A stretch of DNA of 36,159 nt from Sporosarcina sp. ACRSL (GCF_022346605.1 NZ_JAKRNT010000020.1:1-36159); one strand, 5' to 3'; positions 8,661-16,600 are shown, counted from the first letter of the stretch. Program-made: numbers and translations. The notes: generated by a model from the letters alone, not told the origin.

Positions 8661-9530
8661 TTAATGGGCTTTTCGCTTACCGAAATTGCCGCCGCGCACT
8701 TCGGCGACTTCGTAAACAGCGACAAACGCTGTAGGATCGATTTCGAGGATGATTTCTTTTATCTTGCTATCTTCCAGCCGGTTAATAATGCACGTAATTT
8801 CTTTCATTTGCTCATTGGAAAATCCTCCTTGAACCGTGCTGACCGTAGCACTCCGGCCAAGCCGTTCTCGGATCGTTTCCACCATTTCTTCGGGCTCGCT
8901 CGTAATGATTGTATATTTTTTAGAACCGCTCAAACCTTCTTCTACAATGTCGATCACTTTCGTGGCAATATAGTATGCGATGGCGGATAGAAAAGCTCCT
9001 TGAAGTCCGAAAACCGTCGAGACAATCGCAAAAACGAAAACGTTCAGAAATAGGATCAAGTCACTTGTACCGAACGGCATCTTCCGGGAAATTAAGACAG
9101 CTAACATATCAATCCCGTCAAGTGCACCACCATTCCGTAGAGCAATCCCCATGCCTAGACCAAGGATAATTCCCCCGACGACTGTGATTAATAGCGTATC
9201 GCCTTCAATAATTGTCGGTACACGGTGCATCAAGCTTGTACTGATGGCTAGCGAAGCAATACCAAGAACGGAATAAATTGCAAAGTCTTTCCCAATTTGC
9301 TTGTAACCTAAAATGACAAAAGGAATATTTAAAATTGCGATGAGAAGGCCTAGTGGTAATCCAAATAATTGTGACCCGACGATACTAAGGCCTGTTACGC
9401 CTCCGTCAGATACTTGGTTGGGGATAAGTACAGATTCCAATCCGTAAGCTGCGATGAAAGCGCCGAGTATAACCAAAGCGCCGCGTACAAGCATTTTCCA
9501 TACAGGTACTTTTTGTTGTGTTTTTGGCAT
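8661..9530 (-). CDS. YitT family membrane protein (DUF161 + DUF2179)
   Basis: A 289-residue integral membrane protein. About six hydrophobic segments occupy residues 13-200, including the family signatures GLESVLIPNQVSDGGVTG and GIALRNGGALDGIDMLA. The cytoplasmic C-terminal DUF2179 domain (about 205-280, from KKYTIITSEPEEMVETI to DPTAFVAVYEVAEVRGG) has a ferredoxin-like pattern. The family is abundant in Firmicutes as several paralogues; the transported substrate or sensory role is not established. It is monocistronic, divergent from the YvbH-like gene and convergent with msrA. The family call is secure. Confidence 0.92.
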   Translation of the reverse strand: MPKTQQKVPVWKMLVRGALVILGAFIAAYGLESVLIPNQVSDGGVTGLSIVGSQLFGLPLGLLIAILNIPFVILGYKQIGKDFAIYSVLGIASLAISTSLMHRVPTIIEGDTLLITVVGGIILGLGMGIALRNGGALDGIDMLAVLISRKMPFGTSDLILFLNVFVFAIVSTVFGLQGAFLSAIAYYIATKVIDIVEEGLSGSKKYTIITSEPEEMVETIRERLGRSATVSTVQGGFSNEQMKEITCIINRLEDSKIKEIILEIDPTAFVAVYEVAEVRGGNFGKRKAH

Positions 9531-9619
9531 TATGTTGTTCCTCGTTTAGTTAGTTTTCTTTATTTTACACTTATGTACTTTATCTTGTCAGTCACTTTCC
9601 CTTAATTTATATAGATAGA

Positions 9620-9647
9620 TTTCATACAACTTGAGAAATGGTATAAT
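9620..9647 (+). promoter_or_regulatory. Sigma-A-like promoter for the YvbH-like gene
   Basis: TTTCAT (9620-9625), a 16-bp spacer and a perfect TATAAT (9642-9647) lie about 40 bp before the GTG start. It was read by eye and is not tested. Confidence 0.5.
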
Positions 9648-9685
9648 TTAGATGTACTAAACTATGCAAGGGGAGGGTGTTTCAA

Positions 9686-10300
9686 GTGCTGAAAAAATTG
9701 GCTTCAGATGCGCTAGGCTTGTCGGATATTGGTAAAATTATCGGCCCGGAAAATTATGATAAAACAGATGCAGATGATTATATTCGACATGAAGATAATG
9801 AAAAGATTTATTTCTTGATTAAGACAAAAGCGGATGAATACTGCTTTACGAACCTCGCTTTCATTCACGTCGACGGGGAGAACGCCGTCTCTTCAAAGCG
9901 TATCCTAAAACGCTACCCTTATTCACAGCATCAAATCACGAATGTCACTTTGGAAACGGCGGGGAAAGTGGATTTGGACGTTGAAATCAAGTTCACATTA
10001 GGGCATCAATCGTACAGCATTGACGTCGATAAAAGGCAACTCGATAAATTAAACGATCTGTATAAAGCATTGGTTTACATGTCGGAAATGGTCCACGACA
10101 ACAATATTTTGTTCGAGATGGCAAAGGAAAGTCTCGACAAGGCTGCTAACATGTTGCACAACTCAAGGTCGTCCGACATTCAAATGGTTGATCAATATAA
10201 GCAATTGACCGAATTCGGCTTCTCCTGGCTAACATCAGCCCGTGACAAATACCACATCAAAGACTTTGGCGACGTGTTTGAGAAGTATATCAACAACTAA
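9686..10300 (+). CDS. YvbH-like bacterial PH-domain protein
   Basis: A protein of about 204 residues. The N-terminus LKKLASDALGLSDIGKII matches the opening typical of Bacillus YvbH (bPH_1 domain), and the first 125 residues form the pleckstrin-homology-like domain. The C-terminal helical part (YMSEMVHDNNILFEMAKESL to the end) corresponds to the YvbH extension domain. It is cytoplasmic with no membrane helix; the molecular role is unknown. GTG 9686 is preferred over GTG 9677 because AGGGGAGGG (9669-9677) ends about 8 bases before it and the protein then begins as in relatives. It is monocistronic; a dispersed repeat element starts 4 bp after its stop codon. Confidence 0.88.
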   Translation: MLKKLASDALGLSDIGKIIGPENYDKTDADDYIRHEDNEKIYFLIKTKADEYCFTNLAFIHVDGENAVSSKRILKRYPYSQHQITNVTLETAGKVDLDVEIKFTLGHQSYSIDVDKRQLDKLNDLYKALVYMSEMVHDNNILFEMAKESLDKAANMLHNSRSSDIQMVDQYKQLTEFGFSWLTSARDKYHIKDFGDVFEKYINN

Positions 10301-10304
10301 AAAC

Positions 10305-10452
10305 GGTGCCTGTGCAGCGTACAATTCAGTTTATTCACTACAATTGCATAAAAGAAAAACGAGAAGCTTGTCAAGACGTCATTTGACTAGCTTCTTTTTG
10401 TATTTTAATAACTACTAGTGAATAGTCATAAATGTTTCGTGCACAGGCACCG
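10305..10452. repeat. REPIN-like dispersed element, copy B
   Basis: Ends are CGGTGCCTGTGCA (10305-10317) and TGCACAGGCACCG (10440-10452), a perfect 13-bp inverted pair. The subterminal blocks TTCAGTTTATTCACTAC and AGTCATAAATGT are as in copy A. The core hairpin AGAAGCTTGTCAA/TTGACTAGCTTCT is followed by TTTTTG and serves as the only visible terminator for the YvbH-like gene. This is the best-preserved copy. Confidence 0.8.
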
Positions 10453-10480
10453 ACACAATTTGAAGGTAGATTGCGAGATT

Positions 10481-10509
10481 TATCTCTATTATTTGATAAA
10501 ATAGAGATA
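10481..10509 (+). promoter_or_regulatory. Inverted repeat in the promoter region of the ATC operon
   Basis: TATCTCTATT (10481-10490) and AATAGAGATA (10500-10509) are perfect inverted arms around ATTTGATAA. A plausible promoter (TTGCGA at 10471, then TGATAA/TAAAAT) overlaps the repeat, and the gene starts at 10537. This is the layout expected of an operator or a 5'-UTR hairpin. No regulator gene is adjacent. Confidence 0.45.
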
Positions 10510-10536
10510 GCGTTATTAGAAACGGAGGGGAACTGC

Positions 10537-11289
10537 ATGGGTAAATTACAGAGTCTGGAACCTGTTACGATGGATACAATTACTGCGAAGTTGATGTCGC
10601 ATATTGTTGCTACTGCGACGGAACGTTTTGGGGAAGATGGGATATCGGCTGTGCAAGCAGGTGTGCAGCAAGTGGTGGAAGAACAGCAGACCGAAGTGGA
10701 AGGACTCGAGGAAGCGTCCTTGTATATATACGATAAGCTGTTTGATGCAGAACAGATTGGGAAGACGTTGGATGCTTATAATACACATCTGCAAACAGCG
10801 GGACGCGAACCTTATACGATGTTTGCGATCATGGCAAAACTGTTTGCCCATATCGCAAAGGTCATGGTGGAAACGTACGGCAAAGAAGATGGGGAACGTG
10901 TGATGATGGACAGTGTCGGAACATTTGGCGAAGAACGCGGCCGGGATATTGCCCGTCGAGCCGCCGCTGTCGGGAAACCGAACACGATGGAGAATTATCT
11001 ATCCAACTACGACATGGGCCGCAGTGAACTGTTTGAATACGAAACCCATTTTCATCCGAAAGAAATTGAACAATCCTTTACGAAATGTGCATTTGCAGAA
11101 CAGTGGAAGAAGGATGGCATGGAAGACTACGGCATCCTTTATTGTCATATGATTGATCCTTCAATTGCGAAAGGCTATAATCCGAATTTCGAAGTGGTGC
11201 ATGACCAATATGTGTTACGGGAAGGCACTTGTCATTTCCGTTTTCAAATGAAGGACGAAGAACAAAGTGAAAGGGGGGCATCCGAATGA
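10537..11289 (+). CDS. L-2-amino-thiazoline-4-carboxylate (ATC) hydrolase family protein
   Basis: A 250-residue cytoplasmic protein of the PF14196 family (L-2-amino-thiazoline-4-carboxylic acid hydrolase). In Pseudomonas this enzyme opens the thiazoline ring of ATC to N-carbamoyl-L-cysteine. Supporting sequence is the helical middle region ending GEERGRDIARRAAAVG and the C-terminal FTKCAFAEQWKKDGMEDYGILYCHMIDPSIAKGYNPNFEV, with the conserved Cys, His and Asp expected at the active site. ATG 10537 follows GGAGGGG; an in-frame upstream start at 10432 lies inside the repeat element and has no RBS. The stop overlaps the next start as ATGA, so the following amidohydrolase is translationally coupled and supplies the second step. 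Confidence 0.8.
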   Translation: MGKLQSLEPVTMDTITAKLMSHIVATATERFGEDGISAVQAGVQQVVEEQQTEVEGLEEASLYIYDKLFDAEQIGKTLDAYNTHLQTAGREPYTMFAIMAKLFAHIAKVMVETYGKEDGERVMMDSVGTFGEERGRDIARRAAAVGKPNTMENYLSNYDMGRSELFEYETHFHPKEIEQSFTKCAFAEQWKKDGMEDYGILYCHMIDPSIAKGYNPNFEVVHDQYVLREGTCHFRFQMKDEEQSERGASE

Positions 11290-12509
11290 TACAGGTAGAA
11301 CGGCTTTGGAATCGTTTAATGGAATTGAGTCAAATCGGAAAACAACCGAGCGGTGGAGTGACCCGCTTTTCATTTACAAAAGTAGAGCAGCGAGCTAAAC
11401 AGCTCGTCGCTTCTTATATGGAAGAGGCGGGCATGCAAGTGAGGGAAGATGCAGTCGGCAATTTGATCGGACGGCGAGATGGACGGCGGGCAGATTTGCC
11501 AGCAGTTTTAATCGGATCGCATATCGATACGGTTCCGCATGGCGGTAAATTTGACGGAGCACTCGGTGTCCTTGCAGGTATTGAAGTTGCACAAACATTA
11601 AATGAGCAGCAGATAGAGCTCGACCATCCAATTGAAGTCATCGCGTTTACCGATGAAGAAGGCAGCCGCTTTGGACTTGGCATGATCGGCAGCCGCGCCA
11701 TAGCGGGAACGTTGACGCTGGAGCAGCTCCAACAAGTCGACCAAGATGGCATCACGATCTGGGAGGCAATGGAGCAGAGCGGGCTGGATCCCCAAAACAT
11801 CGGCGAAGCGAAGAGGGAGCCTTCGACGGTTAAAGCTTATGTGGAGCTACATATTGAACAGGGGCGCGTTTTAGAGAAGGAGGGGCTCCCTGCGGGTGTA
11901 GTATCAGGCATCGCAGGACCCTATTGGACAAAGTGGAACATTTCGGGTGAAGCGGGTCATGCCGGTGCAACTCCGATGGACGGTCGGAAGGATCCTTTGA
12001 TGGCAGCAACGGAAATCATGCAGTTCATGGAAGAGCAAGCGAAAAAGCATCCCGCAACGGTTGCGACGGTAGGACAGATTTCCGTTAAACCGGGTGGTGT
12101 GAATGTCATTCCAGGAGAAGTCGAGTTCACTCTGGATCTCCGTGCAATCGATGAAGCAATTCGAGATGCGGTGGAAACTAACATTAAAGCCACTGCGGAG
12201 CAAGTATGCCTGAAGCGGGATGTAGTGCTGAACATTGAACATCTCCAGCGCATCAAGCCTGTTCCGTGTTCGAATTCCATTCAAGAAGTAATCCGAGAAG
12301 CTTGCCGAAAAACAGGAGTAGAACCAATTACGCTTCCGAGCGGCGCGGGACATGATGGGATGCAGTTTAACGAATGGCCGATCGGGATGATTTTTATCCG
12401 CTCGAAAGACGGTATCAGTCATAATCCCGCTGAGTGGAGTTCGAAAGAAGACTGTGGAAAAGGGACGAAAATCTTATATGAGACGGTACTAGCTCTTGCT
12501 AGCGAATAA
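11286..12509 (+). CDS. M20-family N-carbamoyl-L-amino-acid hydrolase (probable N-carbamoyl-L-cysteine amidohydrolase)
   Basis: A 407-residue Zn/Mn-dependent amidase of the hydantoinase/carbamoylase branch of M20. Metal and catalytic positions are visible in order: GSHIDTVPHGGKFDGALGV (His, Asp), FTDEEGSRFG (Glu pair), ELHIEQGRVLE (His) and ISHNPAEWSS (His), with the dimerisation-domain motif GEAGHAGATPMDGRKD in the middle. Relatives remove the carbamoyl group from N-carbamoyl amino acids or degrade allantoate. The 4-bp ATGA overlap with an ATC hydrolase argues for N-carbamoyl-L-cysteine as substrate, releasing cysteine, CO2 and ammonia. No allantoin or hydantoinase genes are nearby. The specificity is an inference from context. 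Confidence 0.88.
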   Translation: MIQVERLWNRLMELSQIGKQPSGGVTRFSFTKVEQRAKQLVASYMEEAGMQVREDAVGNLIGRRDGRRADLPAVLIGSHIDTVPHGGKFDGALGVLAGIEVAQTLNEQQIELDHPIEVIAFTDEEGSRFGLGMIGSRAIAGTLTLEQLQQVDQDGITIWEAMEQSGLDPQNIGEAKREPSTVKAYVELHIEQGRVLEKEGLPAGVVSGIAGPYWTKWNISGEAGHAGATPMDGRKDPLMAATEIMQFMEEQAKKHPATVATVGQISVKPGGVNVIPGEVEFTLDLRAIDEAIRDAVETNIKATAEQVCLKRDVVLNIEHLQRIKPVPCSNSIQEVIREACRKTGVEPITLPSGAGHDGMQFNEWPIGMIFIRSKDGISHNPAEWSSKEDCGKGTKILYETVLALASE

Positions 12510-12513
12510 ACGA

Positions 12514-12546
12514 AAAAGAGTGCCTGATCCAGTCGGCACTCTTTAT
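12514..12546 (+). terminator. Terminator of the ATC operon
   Basis: The stem AAAGAGTGCC/GGCACTCTTT has a 10-base loop and ends in TTTATC. Confidence 0.75.
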
Positions 12547-12635
12547 CATATATTCCCGTCTGAAAATTAATGGTACTCAGCAATTGATTATAGTAAAATT
12601 AGGAAACCAACGGATGATGAAAGGAGTGGAACGCA

Positions 12636-12917
12636 ATGTGTAGAAATATCAAGCCCTTATTTAATTTTGAACCTCCAGCTGCTGAAGATGAGATTCATGC
12701 GGCAGCGTTACAGTTTGTGCGGAAAATCTCTGGATTTAATAAGCCATCGCAAGTGAATGAAGGGGCGTTTCAGGACGCAGTGGATGAGGTGACACAAGCT
12801 GCTCAAAAACTATTGGATTCTTTAGTGACAAATGCTGAACCAAAAAATCGTGAGGTAGAAGCAGAACGTGCTCGTGCTAGAAATGCTAAAAGATTTGGCA
12901 CATCACAAGGACAATAG
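12636..12917 (+). CDS. DUF2277 family protein
   Basis: A 93-residue protein beginning MCRNIKPLFNFEPPA and containing EIHAAALQFVRKISGF, the signature of the small DUF2277 family, and ending in a basic Arg-rich tail (AERARARNAKRFGTS). No structure-based function is established. A GGAGTGGAACGCA site precedes ATG 12636. It is monocistronic. The length matches the family (about 85-95). Confidence 0.88.
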   Translation: MCRNIKPLFNFEPPAAEDEIHAAALQFVRKISGFNKPSQVNEGAFQDAVDEVTQAAQKLLDSLVTNAEPKNREVEAERARARNAKRFGTSQGQ

Positions 12918-13055
12918 ATAGCTGAAATGAGTTCTTGTAATGAAAATATTTTTGTTCCTATGATGAACATTAAATGTGTGTAGCAAGTGTAAAGAAAGAT
13001 CGCCGTTTACGGGAGAAAGAAATGTTAAATCCATTGAAATGTTGATATAGCAACA

Positions 13056-13093
13056 AAAAAAGAGACACTAATTCATATATGAATTGTGTCTCC
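13056..13093 (-). terminator. Terminator of the ureohydrolase/Nramp-like operon
   Basis: On the minus strand, GGAGACAC-AATTCAT/ATGAATT-AGTGTCTC is followed by TTTTTTTGTTG, about 80 bp after the transporter's stop. Confidence 0.85.
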
Positions 13094-13174
13094 GAATAGA
13101 TTGTTATTTTATGTTTTTGCTCCAACAACCGAATCTGTTACTTATCCATTAGGCACTCTTTTTCATAGTAATCG

Positions 13175-14446
13175 TTAAGCTCCCATAAATGCCATGATGG
13201 CGTCGACTAAACTGTAAATACCGAGGCCTGTACAAATTAAGGCGACAATCCCGCCGATAATATTGGCTTTTAGAGAGTTGGTGTATTTGCCAAGCCGTTT
13301 TTTGTTGTTCATGATTAAGAGCAAAACAATCGCGACGACCGGCAATAGAATTCCATTCAAAGCTTGCGCAAAAAGTAAGACATCCATAGGCTCGAATCTC
13401 AGACCGGATGAGATAATACCGATCAATATGATTGTAACGAAGACAGCTTTGAATCGCTTATCTTTCATTCCGTTTTCCCATTTTAAAATACTGCTTACTG
13501 TAATGGCCGCACCAAGTGGTGAAGCAAGGGCAGAAGAAAACCCGGCCGCGAACAGTCCTATCGCTATGAAATATTTTGCCCATGCGCCTAATAAAGGCTC
13601 AAGTTGAAGAGATAGTTCAGCTGCACTGGTCACTTCTACTCCTTTAATCATCGCACCCGCTGTAATTAAGATCGCTGCTGTAATAATACCTCCGATACTA
13701 ATGGAGATAATTGTGTCCCAACGTGATTCCTTTAAACCTGCAGGGCTGCTCCAGCGTTGTTGGACAATCGATGAATGAAGGAAAAAGTTGTAAGGAACGA
13801 CTGTCGTTCCAATTAACGCGATAATCATAATGATTGATCCGGGAGGGAATGTAGGAACAAAAGCACCATGAAATAATTCACCTAAATCTGGTTTTGAAAC
13901 AATCGCTGTCGTAATGAAGGTAATGCTCATAATCGCAACGAGCGCTACCATGATTTTTTCAATTAATTTAAAACTGCCGCTAAGCCCGATAATTAAAATG
14001 ACTATTCCAAAAAACGGACCGAGTATATGTGTTGGAATTCCTGTTAGCGTTGAAATACCGAGCGATGTACCGATTAAGTCTCCTGCCATATAGGCAGTAC
14101 AACCAACGCTAATAGCGATTAACACCAACCACATCGTCCCATACTTTAAAATCGGCTGACCAAACTGTTCCCGGATTGCATCACCAAGGCCTGCACGGGT
14201 AATAATTCCGAGACGGGCTGTCATTTCCTGTAACACAATCGTTGCGATGATTGAAAATACGACTGCCCATAACAAGGCGAATCCGAACGAAGCCCCCGCA
14301 CTCGTTGAAGTTGTTATCGTACCAGGGCCGGTAAAAGAGGCGGTGACGATTAACCCGGGACCAATCGTTTTTAATCTATCTTTAAAAGATTTTTTTTCAG
14401 ACACATTTATGTTTGCGCTTACATTTACATCTTCAACACGTGTCAT
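13175..14446 (-). CDS. Nramp-fold transporter lacking the metal-binding motifs
   Basis: A 423-residue membrane protein with about 11 helices. The overall Nramp (SLC11) layout is clear: GPGLIVTASFTGPGT in TM1 and GTTVVPYNFFLHSSIVQQRW in TM6. Canonical Mn/Fe transporters have DPGN in TM1 and A-x-x-MPH in TM6. Here the equivalents are GPGT (residues 40-43) and VPY (217-219), so the Asp, Asn, Met and His are absent. B. subtilis YcsG, an Nramp homologue in the 5-oxoprolinase operon, shows that such proteins can sit with organic-substrate enzymes. ATG 14446 follows AAAGGGGGAG; an upstream start at 14473 lacks an RBS. It is last in an operon with a ureohydrolase and a DauR-like regulator, so an organic (perhaps guanidino) substrate is more likely than a metal. 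Substrate unproven. Confidence 0.85.
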   Translation of the reverse strand: MTRVEDVNVSANINVSEKKSFKDRLKTIGPGLIVTASFTGPGTITTSTSAGASFGFALLWAVVFSIIATIVLQEMTARLGIITRAGLGDAIREQFGQPILKYGTMWLVLIAISVGCTAYMAGDLIGTSLGISTLTGIPTHILGPFFGIVILIIGLSGSFKLIEKIMVALVAIMSITFITTAIVSKPDLGELFHGAFVPTFPPGSIIMIIALIGTTVVPYNFFLHSSIVQQRWSSPAGLKESRWDTIISISIGGIITAAILITAGAMIKGVEVTSAAELSLQLEPLLGAWAKYFIAIGLFAAGFSSALASPLGAAITVSSILKWENGMKDKRFKAVFVTIILIGIISSGLRFEPMDVLLFAQALNGILLPVVAIVLLLIMNNKKRLGKYTNSLKANIIGGIVALICTGLGIYSLVDAIMAFMGA

Positions 14447-14512
14447 CTGTTTCTCCCCCTTTTGTATCGGCATTCCTCACCTTTTTGTAAAATTCAGTCT
14501 CTAATTTGTGGA

Positions 14513-14543
14513 AAATACCTGTAACAAGTTGTCACAGGTATTA
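14513..14543 (-). promoter_or_regulatory. Hairpin between regulator and transporter genes
   Basis: AATACCTGTNAC / GTNACAGGTATT arms (14514-14524 and 14531-14542) form an imperfect inverted repeat in the 150-bp gap between the regulator stop and the transporter start. It lacks a clear T run, so an operator or RNA-stability element is as likely as a terminator. Confidence 0.4.
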
Positions 14544-14598
14544 TTTTTGGAATAACGCAATCTTGGACAGTGGATTTTATTAACATAGAGATTCCACT

Positions 14599-15264
14599 TC
14601 AGCCTTTGTTGACCTTTTTTAACTCTAAATAATTATAGATAGTTTGTTTCGATACGCTTAGCACTTTTGCGATTCGCTCGGTTGATCCTTGAATGAGGAA
14701 AGTCCCCTTTTCCTCTAAATTTTGAACGAACCGGATTTTATCTTCTCGTGACATCTCCTTGATTGGAACGCCTGTCTCGACGAGCGCAGTGTTGATCAAA
14801 TGGTCAAAGACTTCTTCGATATTTTTTGCGTATGATTCATTTGAATGGTGTTCGACCTGATCCACATCCATTGTGGAGGAGAAATCTTTAATAATTTGAT
14901 TAACCATTGTAAAGGCTGTGATATCAAAATTAATTCCTAAAAAGCCAATCACTTCTCCAAGATCATTTCGGATAAACGAAATGGACGTTTTGACAAATTG
15001 GCCTTCCTTCGTCCGCGTTGTATAGCCGAGTTTGTCTTTTACGTCGTTACCATGTTGCCGCAATTCTTTTAAGATGACTTCCGTTGTCGGTGCTCCGAGC
15101 TCTCTTCCCGTTACTGTCCCTTTTATGTAAATAAGGGATGATTGAACGTTTTGAAGGTCATGGAGCACGACTTCGCAGTTCTTACCGAAGGTTGCATGAA
15201 TCATATCCGCAACAGGCTTGTAGCGATCTAGGGTCCGTCGATTTTCATTGTGAACAGTATTCAT
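14599..15264 (-). CDS. YheO/DauR-like transcriptional regulator (PAS-like sensor + HTH_22)
   Basis: A 221-residue regulator. The N-terminal two thirds is the YheO-like PAS domain (CEVVLHDLQNVQSSLIYIKG, then SISFIRNDLGEVIGFLGINFD), and the C-terminus is an HTH_22 DNA-binding domain (KGTFLIQGSTERIAKVLSVS with KQTIYNYLEL). Members include DauR, the D-arginine utilisation repressor of Pseudomonas, which fits a neighbour acting on guanidino compounds. ATG 15264 is chosen because GGTGAT lies just before it; GTG 15273 is possible. It lies 30 bp after the ureohydrolase stop and upstream of the Nramp-like gene, probably in one transcript and likely autoregulated. The ligand is unknown. Confidence 0.85.
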   Translation of the reverse strand: MNTVHNENRRTLDRYKPVADMIHATFGKNCEVVLHDLQNVQSSLIYIKGTVTGRELGAPTTEVILKELRQHGNDVKDKLGYTTRTKEGQFVKTSISFIRNDLGEVIGFLGINFDITAFTMVNQIIKDFSSTMDVDQVEHHSNESYAKNIEEVFDHLINTALVETGVPIKEMSREDKIRFVQNLEEKGTFLIQGSTERIAKVLSVSKQTIYNYLELKKVNKG

Positions 15265-15294
15265 CGTTATCACCAGTTTCTTAATATAAGTTAC

Positions 15295-16269
15295 TTACAT
15301 TGTACCTGCTGTTGCTGGGGATAACGATGCTGATTTATTTTTGGCGATGACTCCAGCGAGTGCATATAACACAACAGTCGAAACGAAATGCGCTGAATTT
15401 TGGTTTGGATCTTGTTGCGGATACACTTCCACGAAGTCCATGCCGATGACGCCTTGTTTACAAATCTCGTGAACGAGCGTTAGCAACTCGAATGAAGTAA
15501 GTCCATTTCCGTCAACTGGACCACCTGGGTTAAAGGCGAAGTCCAAGACATCGCTACAGATACTCAAATACACACAATCCACATCTTTGCTAGCCATTGC
15601 ATGCAATTCTGCAGCAAGTTGTTTTAAATCTTTAGAGTTACGAATATCGTTGATTGTCACAGTAACTGCTCCAGCTTCTCTCGCATTACGCCCAGCTTGT
15701 GGCTCATTACGGGGTCCATGAATCCCTGTATGAATAATGCTTTCATTTCGGACGCCTTCCTGCTCGTAGAGTCGTGCGAATGGACTGCAACGTGCATATT
15801 GGTCTCCGTTATGGGATGGGAGGTTATCGTAATGCGCATCGAGATGGATGATGCCAACTTTTTTCCCTGTTTCCGCAAGCGCTTTCACGATCGGGAAAGT
15901 AACACCATGATCTCCACCAAGGCCAATCAGGAATTTTCCGCTGTCCCATAGTTGACGAGTGAAATTTGTAATGCGTGTCATTGTTTCGTCGACATCGGCA
16001 GGTACCACATCGATGTCACCGATATCGCCTAGTTTCATATGTTCAAACACATCAATATGGTCAAGTTCAGGCAAATAGCCGCTGTATCGAGCGGATGTGA
16101 GACGCATCACTTTCGGTCCGAGTTCACAGCCTGTGTAATCGCCCCATGTGACAGCACCTTCCCAAGGGATTCCATAAACGACCGCATCGATGTATTCAAA
16201 TGATTTAGTTGCAGAGATATTTTTTGCACCGAGGAAGCAAGGAGTATTTCCGTATAGAGTAGTAGTCAT
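15295..16269 (-). CDS. Ureohydrolase (arginase/agmatinase superfamily) with an altered metal ligand
   Basis: A 324-residue protein. Arginase-fold motifs appear in order: GGDHGVTFP (118-126), DAHYDN (144-149), and near the end GMDFVEVYPQQDP with the conserved Glu281. The third metal motif, usually S-x-D-x-D-x-x-D-P, reads SICSDVLDF: the first Asp, which bridges both Mn ions in arginase, is Cys238, the next Asp (240) is kept, and Pro is Phe. Family members hydrolyse a guanidino C-N bond to release urea; this one may use a modified metal site or a different substrate. ATG 16269 follows AAGGGG; TTG 16278 is a poorer choice. First gene of an operon with the regulator and the Nramp-like transporter. 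Confidence 0.88.
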   Translation of the reverse strand: MTTTLYGNTPCFLGAKNISATKSFEYIDAVVYGIPWEGAVTWGDYTGCELGPKVMRLTSARYSGYLPELDHIDVFEHMKLGDIGDIDVVPADVDETMTRITNFTRQLWDSGKFLIGLGGDHGVTFPIVKALAETGKKVGIIHLDAHYDNLPSHNGDQYARCSPFARLYEQEGVRNESIIHTGIHGPRNEPQAGRNAREAGAVTVTINDIRNSKDLKQLAAELHAMASKDVDCVYLSICSDVLDFAFNPGGPVDGNGLTSFELLTLVHEICKQGVIGMDFVEVYPQQDPNQNSAHFVSTVVLYALAGVIAKNKSASLSPATAGTM

Positions 16270-16549
16270 AAATTTCAATCCCCTTCACAAATTGTTCTAT
16301 AATTTTGTTTAATGCATAATTGAATCCTACTCATTTCTTTAAAAAAAGTCAAACTAATTTTTAAAATTTTTAAAAGTTAAAGTTGGAATTGTTCTGTTTG
16401 GGAAGTGTAGAAATGTTTTATTTGAGGCTATAAATCGGTGACTCGCTGGTGTTAGTGGTAGTTGGGAAGAAAAGTTTAAAAAAATTAAAATAGGTTTCTT
16501 GTTGTGGTCATTTATTTGAGGAATTTTAAAAAGAGGTGGAGAGATTTTT

Positions 16550-16600
16550 ATGTCTGCAATAGGTAAATCCCAACAAAAAACAGGGAGGAATTCTCAATGA
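16550..16600 (+). CDS. Putative 16-residue upstream ORF coupled to the PhnB-like gene
   Basis: ATG 16550 follows AAAGAGGTGGAGAG and opens MSAIGKSQQKTGRNSQ, whose TGA overlaps the next ATG as ATGA. The main gene also has its own GGGAGGAATTCTCA site inside this ORF. It may be a translated leader that couples expression, or chance; nothing else supports a functional peptide. Confidence 0.3.
   Translation: MSAIGKSQQKTGRNSQ

Noticed and set aside
10432..10536. Longer N-terminus for the ATC hydrolase
   Set aside because: It would start inside the right end of a dispersed repeat, lacks an RBS and reads through the promoter region; ATG 10537 has GGAGGGG.
16279..16549. Guanidine or other riboswitch upstream of the ureohydrolase
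   Set aside because: The upstream sequence is AT-rich with no ykkC-type conserved blocks or strong stem-loops; nothing supports an aptamer.
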